Source: an uncultured Eubacteriales bacterium
GTDB taxonomy: Bacteria > Bacillota > Clostridia > Oscillospirales > CAG-382
Reading direction: 5' to 3'
NCBI GenBank assembly: GCA_900554405.1
Contig: USHI01000098.1
Span: 1 to 5,237 of the forward strand
DNA length: 5,237 bases
The notes under the pieces are model-generated. The model was not told the DNA's origin. It saw only the letters and a list, made by a program, of their open reading frames with translations, and searched no databases. Shown one piece after another: positions 1-5,237 of the stretch; the stretch's first letter is position 1; every line of letters starts with the position of its first letter. The position numbers and the translations under genes are program-made.

Positions 1-761
1 TTATCCATACCCGTAACGCCGCAATAGCGTGTGTCCGTGCCGTCGAACCCGCCGATACCCATTGCGGTGGAAACGACCGGGCAGGAAAGTATATCCGCAA
101 GCTCCTTTATGCGCGCGGATGCTCCGGAGGCGATAACGCCGCCGCCCACGCAGATAACGGGGCGTTCGCTTTTGTTGATAAGCCCGGCGACGGAGATCAG
201 GTTCGGGAAGGACTTTTCCGCTGCGGGCGCGGCAGCCGCCGCTTCCGCCCGGATATACTTCGATTCCGATGTGAAAATATCGCTCGGTATATCCACAAGC
301 ACCGGGCCTTTTCTTCCCTCCGAGGCAATGCGGAATGCCTCGCGCAGTGTCGGCGCAAGAGCTTCGACGGATTTGACGATAAAATTGTGCTTTGTTATCG
401 GCATAGTGACACCGGCAATATCTATTTCCTGAAAGGCATCCGTGCCCAGCAGCGAAAGCGGCACATTGCCGGTTATCGCGACAAGCGGTATGGAATCCAT
501 ATATGCGTCCGCGATACCGGTGACAAGGTTTGTCGCGCCCGGACCGCTCGTGGCGATACACACCCCGACCCTCCCGGAGGCACGGGCATAGCCGTCCGCC
601 GCAAAGGCGCAGAACTGCTCGTGCGTGTTCATGCAGACGGATATTCGTTTTTCGGCGTCTATCGCCGAAAGCAGCGGAAGCACGCTTGCGCCGGGGTAGG
701 CAAACACCTGTGTCACACCCTGCTCCGCAAGGCATTTTACCGCTATCTTCGCTCCGTTCAT
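1..761 (-). CDS. ilvB: Acetolactate synthase (acetohydroxyacid synthase) large subunit, N-terminal 253 residues; runs off the left edge
   Basis: This is the ThDP-dependent enzyme that condenses two pyruvates to 2-acetolactate, or pyruvate with 2-ketobutyrate, the first common step of valine, leucine and isoleucine synthesis in the cytoplasm. The frame opens at ATG 759-761 (MNGAKIAVKCLAEQGVTQVF) and stays open to the edge. Seen: the YPGA loop (residues 22-25), the catalytic ThDP-activating Glu48 in THEQ, DGYARASG (56-63), the hallmark TSGPGATNLVTGIADAYMDS (71-90), GTDAFQEIDIAG (106-117), MPITKHNF (120-127), GPVLVDIPSD (152-161), and the start of the central domain, PVICVGGGVIASG (201-213) and STAMGIGGF (231-239). 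The family is about 550-570 residues, so slightly less than half is present; the C-terminal ThDP pyrophosphate-binding domain is outside the window. No in-frame alternative start lies between the promoter and this ATG. The Shine-Dalgarno is weak (GGGGG, 11 bases upstream). YPGA replaces the usual YPGG, and FCAF follows HEQ where GAAH is usual. A catabolic AlsS is less likely given the ilvB-like TSGPGATN to KHNF block. Confidence 0.93.
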   Translation of the reverse strand, partial: MNGAKIAVKCLAEQGVTQVFAYPGASVLPLLSAIDAEKRISVCMNTHEQFCAFAADGYARASGRVGVCIATSGPGATNLVTGIADAYMDSIPLVAITGNVPLSLLGTDAFQEIDIAGVTMPITKHNFIVKSVEALAPTLREAFRIASEGRKGPVLVDIPSDIFTSESKYIRAEAAAAAPAAEKSFPNLISVAGLINKSERPVICVGGGVIASGASARIKELADILSCPVVSTAMGIGGFDGTDTRYCGVTGMD

Positions 762-772
762 TTCGGATATCG

Positions 773-777
773 CCCCC
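773..777 (-). promoter_or_regulatory. Weak ribosome binding site of ilvB
   Basis: A run of five G on the minus strand lies 11 bases before the ilvB ATG. It pairs only partly with the anti-Shine-Dalgarno and sits slightly far from the start, in clear contrast to the strong site before prsA. It is the only purine-rich G stretch in the short leader, so it is the best candidate, but pairing alone does not prove use. Confidence 0.4.
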
Positions 778-796
778 GTTTTTGTTTTATTATGAT

Positions 797-825
797 ATTT
801 TACCACACATACGTACCGCCGTCAA
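797..825 (-). promoter_or_regulatory. SigA-type promoter of ilvB with extended -10
   Basis: On the minus strand, TTGACG (820-825) matches the -35 consensus at five of six bases. TAAAAT (797-802) matches the -10 at five of six. They are separated by exactly 17 bases (803-819). A TG one base before the -10 (804-805) makes an extended -10. Transcription should start near 789-791, giving a leader of about 29 bases before the ilvB ATG. That leader is too short for a T-box, an attenuator or a riboswitch, so any regulation of this promoter would have to act on initiation, for instance by a repressor such as CodY; I see no convincing operator. Confidence 0.82.
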
Positions 826-826
826 T

Positions 827-862
827 AAAAAAAACACGGCGAAGGTCTGCCGACCTTCGCCG
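827..862 (-). terminator. Rho-independent terminator after prsA
   Basis: A perfect 11-base-pair stem (837-847 with 852-862; CGGCGAAGGTC against GACCTTCGCCG) closes a four-base loop (848-851). Read on the minus strand it is followed by two bases and then eight T (827-834). It starts 13 bases after the prsA stop codon and so ends the mfd-prsA transcript. On the plus strand the sequence after the hairpin is not T-rich, so it should act in one direction only. Confidence 0.95.
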
Positions 863-875
863 CGGTAAAATGCGG

Positions 876-2336
876 TCACTGCGCCGTGAACTCGGTTTCG
901 AGCATCGGAAGCGTGTTCACGTCGTAGCGGTTGACGATATCCTCGTTCACCGTGACTTTATCCGAATATTCGGTAAGATAATCGAAGAACGCCTGTGAAG
1001 CGAGCGAGCTGTAAATGCTGCTCTTCACATCATCGGTGATATTCTCCGCTTTGAGCTCAAGCACGCGAATGACATAAACGCCGCTCGATACCTCCTGATA
1101 CGCAAGGCCGTCCTTTGCGCTTTCGATCATTTTGACAATGGAGGAAGAGCTCTTATCGGTTTTGGATATAATCGAAGGCTTGTTATAGTAATAGCCCTTT
1201 TCCTTATCGTCCTCCGCAGGGAAATCCTTTATTTCGCCGGAAACGAGCTTGTCGTAAAAGGCCTTTGCTTCGGCATCGACCTTTTCGCGCTGCATTGCGG
1301 TGATGGTATCTTTCTTTTTGCCGCCGCCGTCCGAGCTGCCCTTGTAATCCGCTTCGGTCAGTTCAAGCTTCTGCATGACGTGATATCCGTACTGCGTTTT
1401 GACACAGCGGTATTCGCCGACCTCCATTTCGAAAGCCGCGTCCGAAAATTCGGATACCATGTCCTTGCGGGTAAAGATGTATTCGTAACCGGTATCCTCG
1501 TTTTCGGATTTATAATCCTCGAGCTTCTTTTCGCCGCTGCTCAGCGCTTCCAGAGCGGCTTCCGCCTTGGACTTCGCCTCGGCGACCTTTTCCTCCGAAA
1601 GCTCCTTGCCGGTCGTTTTATCCACCGTCATATAAAGCACATGGGCGACCTTAACAAAGTTTTCGAAGAAGTAGGCTTCGATCTCCTCGTCGGTATAACC
1701 GCTGTCTTCGGTGCTTTCGGGGTAGGCGAAAACGGCGCCCTCGTAGTTATAATAGTTTTTGAGAAATTCTTTTGTTATATCCGATTCCGGGAGCTTTGCA
1801 TCGCCGCTGTCACCATAGCGCTTTTCGTAAAGCAGGTTGTACAGGCGGGAAAGGTTTTCGTAACGGCGTATGCCGTCCCGCGTGAAGCCCATGCGTGCCA
1901 GCGCGATATCGAAAAGATCGGAACCGCCGTACTGAAATTCGACATTGCTTATATAAGCCTCCACGGCGGAAATATCGGATTCGTCGGTTATACGGAGATC
2001 GGACTGAGCGCACATGTTTTCGATAACGAGTATCTTGCGGCAAAGCTCGATCGTATCCTCGCGTATGCCGTCGGCAACGGTCTTGCCGCCCGACCCGAGC
2101 GAAAGCGAAAGGACATCCGCTTCGGAAAGCGTTACACCGCTGTATGAATATGCGCTCCGGTAATAGGAAACGACCTGACTTTTGATATATGTCAGGATAT
2201 AATTGTAATCGCTTGCGCTGATGCTGTTGCCTTCGTAGGTAAGGGCGGCTTCATTCTTTTTGCCGGAGCAGGAAAAGGTTGAAAGCAGCATGAGCGCGGC
2301 AACAAGCAGGAGCAGGATTCGTTTGATGCTCTTCAT
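876..2336 (-). CDS. prsA: PrsA-like lipoprotein foldase (parvulin-type peptidyl-prolyl isomerase)
   Basis: This is a 486-residue exported protein, probably anchored to the outer face of the membrane, where PrsA relatives help secreted proteins fold. A basic start (MKSIKR) and a leucine-rich core (7-18) lead to a lipobox-like TFSC, with Cys23 as the likely lipidation site. Residues 30-225 form a helical, tyrosine-rich N-terminal region like the SurA/PrsA chaperone domain. Residues 228-326 match the parvulin domain: VAHVLYM (His232), a lysine- and glutamate-rich helix (244-276), GYEYIFTRKDMV (283-294), FSDAAFEMEVGE (297-308) and YGYHVMQKLE (316-325, His319). Both conserved active-site histidines are present, but the loop holding the usual Ser-x-Asp/Cys and GG is shortened to SENEDTG, so isomerase activity is uncertain. 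A linker rich in Ser, Gly and Lys (333-342) precedes a second, eroded parvulin-like stretch (about 350-430). Start chosen: ATG with a strong Shine-Dalgarno and a complete signal peptide. It follows mfd by 31 bases, probably in one operon, and ends before a terminator. Confidence 0.9.
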   Translation of the reverse strand: MKSIKRILLLLVAALMLLSTFSCSGKKNEAALTYEGNSISASDYNYILTYIKSQVVSYYRSAYSYSGVTLSEADVLSLSLGSGGKTVADGIREDTIELCRKILVIENMCAQSDLRITDESDISAVEAYISNVEFQYGGSDLFDIALARMGFTRDGIRRYENLSRLYNLLYEKRYGDSGDAKLPESDITKEFLKNYYNYEGAVFAYPESTEDSGYTDEEIEAYFFENFVKVAHVLYMTVDKTTGKELSEEKVAEAKSKAEAALEALSSGEKKLEDYKSENEDTGYEYIFTRKDMVSEFSDAAFEMEVGEYRCVKTQYGYHVMQKLELTEADYKGSSDGGGKKKDTITAMQREKVDAEAKAFYDKLVSGEIKDFPAEDDKEKGYYYNKPSIISKTDKSSSSIVKMIESAKDGLAYQEVSSGVYVIRVLELKAENITDDVKSSIYSSLASQAFFDYLTEYSDKVTVNEDIVNRYDVNTLPMLETEFTAQ

Positions 2337-2344
2337 TGATTTTT

Positions 2345-2349
2345 ACCTC
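2345..2349 (-). promoter_or_regulatory. Ribosome binding site of prsA
   Basis: GAGGT on the minus strand lies eight bases before the prsA ATG, a near-ideal Shine-Dalgarno and spacing. It falls in the 31-base gap after the mfd stop codon. The gap has no hairpin and no clear promoter, which supports translation of prsA from the mfd transcript and fixes the prsA start at 2336. Confidence 0.85.
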
Positions 2350-2367
2350 ACAATAATTCTCTGTTTA

Positions 2368-5232
2368 TTATACATCATTGCTTTGTTTTTGTCCATACTC
2401 GATTTCCGACATTTTTTTGTATCTTTCTATAACTTTTTCCGCACCGGAAAGCCCGGATTCCTTTTCGCGCAGGCGGTAATTGATATGCGGTCTGCCGCCG
2501 GCGGAGATCATGACCGAGCCGCGAAATTCCGGCTCGTACGCTATTTTCGAGCAGAGCGCCGCATCAAGTGCGGGTATATAGAAGCTCACGGAAGCTCCTG
2601 TCTGTTCGATCGACGTGATACCGAGCGTGATGGCGGTATTGCGGAGCTTTGATATCCTTATCAGGTTCGATGTCGGTTCCGGAATATCGCCGAAACGGTC
2701 GGAAAGCTCGTCATAAAGATCGTCCTCCTCGTTTTCATCCGAGACGGAAGCGATCTTTTTGTAAATGTCGATACGGATATCCGGAAGCGTTATATAATCC
2801 TCAGGGATATAGGCATCCGCCTTTATATCCACGGTGCAGTTCAGCTCTGCCTTCGGCTCTATACCCTTTTCGGCGTTTATGGCATCCTCGAGTATTTTGA
2901 TATAAAGGTCGTACCCTATCGCCTCGAGATGCCCGCTTTGCTCCGAACCGAGAAGGCTTCCCGCGCCGCGCAGCTCCAGATCGCGCAGGGCGATCTTGAA
3001 GCCGGAACCGAATTCGGTAAATTCCCTTATCGCTTCAAGACGCTTTTCGGCGAGCTCGCTCATCACCGCGCCGGGGCGGTAGGTCAGATAAGCATACGCC
3101 TTCCGTGCGGAGCGCCCGACACGCCCGCGTATCTGGTGGAGCTGCGAAAGCCCCATTCTGTCGGCATCCTCGATAATGAGCGTGTTCGCGTTCGGAACGT
3201 TCACGCCGGATTCGATTATCGTCGTGCAGACAAGTATGTCTATATTGCCGTCAACCATATCCGCCCAGACATCCGAAAGCTGCTCGCGCTCCATCCTGCC
3301 GTGGCCGACTGCGATATTCGCCTCCGGGAACGCCTTTTTGAGCGATGCCGCCTTTGAAAATATGGAATCTATGGAATTGTGCAGATAAAACACCTGGCCG
3401 CCGCGGCGAAGCTCGCGGCGTATCGCCTCGTGAATGACCGTGTCGTCCTGTTCGATAACAAAGGTCTGCACGGGGCGGCGGTCTACCGGCGCTTCCTCCA
3501 GAACGGACATATCGCGTATCCCGGAAAGCGCCATATTGAGTGTCCGCGGGATGGGTGTCGCAGTCAGCGTGAGCACGTCCACTCCCTTTGCAAGCTCCTT
3601 CAGCTTTTCCTTGTGGACCACCCCGAAGCGCTGCTCCTCATCCACGACGAGCAGCCCGAGATCCCTGAATTTGATATTCTTTTGGAGCAGGCGGTGTGTG
3701 CCGATGACTATATCCACCGTTCCCTTTTCGATACCCTCGACGGTTTCGGACATTTCACGCGCGGAAACGAAGCGCGACATCATCCGTATGTTCACCGGAT
3801 AGCCGCGGAAGCGCGAAAGCACCGTGCGGTAATGCTGGAAGGCAAGTATTGTCGTGGGGACAAGTATCGCCGCCTGCTTGCCGGCAAACACGCATTTGAA
3901 CACGGCGCGCAGCGAAACTTCGGTTTTGCCGAAGCCGACATCTCCGCAAAGCAGACGGTCCATCGGGTAGCTGTTTTCCATATCCCGCTTTATTTCGCGC
4001 GCCGCCTGGGATTGCCCGTCGGTCTCATCGTACTCAAAGCCGCTTTCAAACTCGGACTGCATATCGTCATCCGGCGGGAAGGCGTACCCGACGCTTTTTC
4101 GGCGTTCGGCATAAAGCTTTATAAGCTCCTTTGCAATCTCGGATGCCGCGGCTTTTGCGCGCGCCTTCGTGCGCTTCCATTCCGCGCCGCCCATTTTGGA
4201 AAGCTTTGTGTTTTCGGCACCGATATACCTGCCGACCATATCGAGCTGGTCGCACGGGACGTATAATATGCCGTTGTCGGCATAGACTATCTTTATAAAA
4301 TCGCGTGATATTCCTTGGGAAACAAGGTTTTTTATACCCTCATAGCGCCCTATGCCGTGGTTCACATGAACAACAAGATCGCCCACGGAAAGATCGGTAT
4401 AGGAGGCAATTTTTTCCGCCCCTCTCTGCTTTGTACGCCTGCGCGGTGCGGTGACACGCTCCGAAGCGAGCGCACTCGAATCGGTGAGCAGGACGAAATT
4501 CGCCCCGGGCAGCTCGAAGCCCTTGCGCACAGAATCGTTTTCCGCGGCGATTATCGCCACGCGGGAGGGATAAAGCACACCTGCGCTGCGGTAGGAGGGA
4601 ATGCCGTGGTCGGAAAGCAGATCCGACATCGCCCTCGCGGCGGGAGCGCCGCAGCAGGAGACGAGTATCTGCCTTCCCTCCGCAATATAATCCTCTATAT
4701 CCCCGATAAACAAATCGGTTTTTTCGGTGAGGCGTGCAACGGCATTCGCACGGATCTCATATTCGGCGCACGCGCCCACAAGCGTACCGCTGCCCGAAAA
4801 CGGGTCTACCGCAGTGGTGTTGCTGCCGAGAGAAGCAAAAAGCTCTTCCGTCGTGCAGAACGGGCGGCAGTATTTAAGGCTGCACATACCCGCCTGTGCA
4901 AGGCTTTCGGTTATTCCGCGGTTGGCAAGCTCGAACCCGCGCGCACGCTCGGCGACACGCTTCGAATCGAAAACGAACACCGCCGGATCCGGCATATGCT
5001 TCAGGAGGTTTTCGCTTTGCGGGTAGATAAGCGAAAAGAAGCGGTCGGTAAAAACACCGCGTTCGCCGTTGGATATAGCTTCCCTTTCGGCTGCCAGCGA
5101 GGCACGGCGCTTTTCCTCGCCGTGAAACGAGGCAATGAGCCGGTCCAGCTCGCGCCCGACATCGGCAAGCGCCGATCCGGAGGCGTTCAGCTCGCGGCAG
5201 GGGATGATATCCCTTGCTCCGTTTGTAGTGAT
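2368..5232 (-). CDS. mfd: Transcription-repair coupling factor Mfd, N-terminus missing
   Basis: Mfd is a DNA translocase that removes RNA polymerase stalled at lesions and recruits UvrA for nucleotide excision repair. The 954 visible codons, numbered from the first codon after the TAA near the edge, begin in the UvrB-homology module (IIPCREL, 9-15) and pass through the variable middle domain. The RNA polymerase-interacting domain begins with VGDLVVHVNHGIGRYEG (His292). The translocase has Walker A GDVGFGKT (Lys436), DEEQ (531-534), TATPIPRTLNMALSG (from 557) and RGRVGRS (702-708), then the RecG-like TRG motif (GAGSLLGSEQSG). The C-terminal regulatory domain (about 790-954) ends at TAA 2368-2370. 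All main motifs are intact. Mfd is usually 1,150-1,180 residues; alignment by eye with E. coli Mfd puts about 200 residues, including most of the UvrA-binding module, outside the window. The first in-frame ATG (4993-4995) is internal to the conserved protein and is not a believable start. Upstream, an in-frame TAA (5233-5235) breaks the frame, so the gene may be frameshifted there. Confidence 0.96.
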   Translation of the reverse strand: MTTNGARDIIPCRELNASGSALADVGRELDRLIASFHGEEKRRASLAAEREAISNGERGVFTDRFFSLIYPQSENLLKHMPDPAVFVFDSKRVAERARGFELANRGITESLAQAGMCSLKYCRPFCTTEELFASLGSNTTAVDPFSGSGTLVGACAEYEIRANAVARLTEKTDLFIGDIEDYIAEGRQILVSCCGAPAARAMSDLLSDHGIPSYRSAGVLYPSRVAIIAAENDSVRKGFELPGANFVLLTDSSALASERVTAPRRRTKQRGAEKIASYTDLSVGDLVVHVNHGIGRYEGIKNLVSQGISRDFIKIVYADNGILYVPCDQLDMVGRYIGAENTKLSKMGGAEWKRTKARAKAAASEIAKELIKLYAERRKSVGYAFPPDDDMQSEFESGFEYDETDGQSQAAREIKRDMENSYPMDRLLCGDVGFGKTEVSLRAVFKCVFAGKQAAILVPTTILAFQHYRTVLSRFRGYPVNIRMMSRFVSAREMSETVEGIEKGTVDIVIGTHRLLQKNIKFRDLGLLVVDEEQRFGVVHKEKLKELAKGVDVLTLTATPIPRTLNMALSGIRDMSVLEEAPVDRRPVQTFVIEQDDTVIHEAIRRELRRGGQVFYLHNSIDSIFSKAASLKKAFPEANIAVGHGRMEREQLSDVWADMVDGNIDILVCTTIIESGVNVPNANTLIIEDADRMGLSQLHQIRGRVGRSARKAYAYLTYRPGAVMSELAEKRLEAIREFTEFGSGFKIALRDLELRGAGSLLGSEQSGHLEAIGYDLYIKILEDAINAEKGIEPKAELNCTVDIKADAYIPEDYITLPDIRIDIYKKIASVSDENEEDDLYDELSDRFGDIPEPTSNLIRISKLRNTAITLGITSIEQTGASVSFYIPALDAALCSKIAYEPEFRGSVMISAGGRPHINYRLREKESGLSGAEKVIERYKKMSEIEYGQKQSNDV

Positions 5233-5237
5233 TTAAG
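5233..5237 (-). other. In-frame stop at the window edge inside mfd (probable frameshift or end-of-sequence error)
   Basis: Read on the minus strand the window begins CTTAAATCACTACAAACGG, and the mfd frame reads TAA (5233-5235) then ATC ACT ACA AAC. The residues after the stop still look like the middle of Mfd (IIPCREL, matching the PAREL-type motif before the variable domain), so this is not a natural gene start. No ATG, GTG or TTG follows in frame until 4995. One added A in the AAA run would give Leu-Lys-Ile-Thr-Thr and open the frame to the edge. Either a real single-base loss or a base error at the end of an assembled sequence would explain it. Confidence 0.65.

Noticed and set aside
1..735. 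Open frame of 244 codons on the minus strand in another frame over ilvB.
   Set aside because: Its translation is Arg- and Cys-rich with no family features, while the overlapping frame from 761 is a clear acetolactate synthase.
863..900. Possible second hairpin or bidirectional terminator near the prsA stop.
   Set aside because: Only the 837-862 stem is strong, and there is no T-tract after it on the plus strand. No plus-strand gene converges here that would need one.
1380..2147. Open frame of 255 codons on the plus strand opposite prsA.
   Set aside because: It mirrors the coding strand of a well-supported gene. The hydrophobic stretches arise from reading Glu, Lys and Tyr codons in reverse, and no domain is recognisable.
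3379..4266. Long open frame (295 codons) on the plus strand opposite mfd.
   Set aside because: It is antisense to the RNA polymerase-interacting and helicase domains of mfd, shows no recognisable domain, and is explained by the codon bias of mfd.
4748..4828. Sequence DPFSGSGTLVGACAEYEIRA resembles the DPF-x-GSGT motif of DNA amino-methyltransferases.
   Set aside because: It lies in frame inside mfd, in the poorly conserved middle domain, between clear Mfd sequence on both sides. No catalytic (D/N/S)PP(Y/W) motif or other methyltransferase region accompanies it, so I take it as chance.
4993..4995. ATG that could be taken as the start of mfd.
   Set aside because: The 79 codons before it, in the same frame, still read as Mfd (IIPCREL and the helical region after it), so this Met is internal. 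Starting here would remove more of a conserved domain.

Overview
The window suggests a Gram-positive (Bacillota, probably class Clostridia) genome. The basis is a Mfd with the DEEQRFGVVHKEK form of helicase motif II, a parvulin-type foldase lipoprotein of the PrsA kind encoded directly behind mfd, and a biosynthetic acetolactate synthase of the clostridial type (GNVP, MPITKHNF). Codon use mixes GC-rich codons with many ATA isoleucine codons; about 10 of the 22 Ile codons in the visible ilvB are ATA. Species cannot be named.

All three genes lie on the minus strand, so the window is best read from right to left. From the right edge to 2368 is mfd, the transcription-repair coupling factor. It lacks about the first 200 residues, and an in-frame TAA lies three bases from the edge. 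After a 31-base gap with no terminator, and with a good Shine-Dalgarno, comes prsA (876-2336), a lipoprotein with one recognisable parvulin domain and what looks like a second, eroded copy. These two genes probably form an operon that ends in a strong intrinsic terminator (827-862). One base beyond the terminator's T-tract begins a near-consensus extended -10 promoter (797-825), which drives ilvB, the acetolactate synthase large subunit. ilvB runs off the left edge with only its first 253 residues in the window.

Functionally the window is housekeeping: DNA repair coupled to transcription, folding of exported proteins, and branched-chain amino acid synthesis. The terminator and promoter pair separates ilvB from the other two as its own unit. 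There is no stretch over 300 bases without a gene, and I found no RNA gene, mobile element, CRISPR array or long repeat. I do not see a novel system. The points most worth a second look are the broken mfd frame at the edge, the duplicated parvulin fold in PrsA, and the compact terminator/promoter junction.
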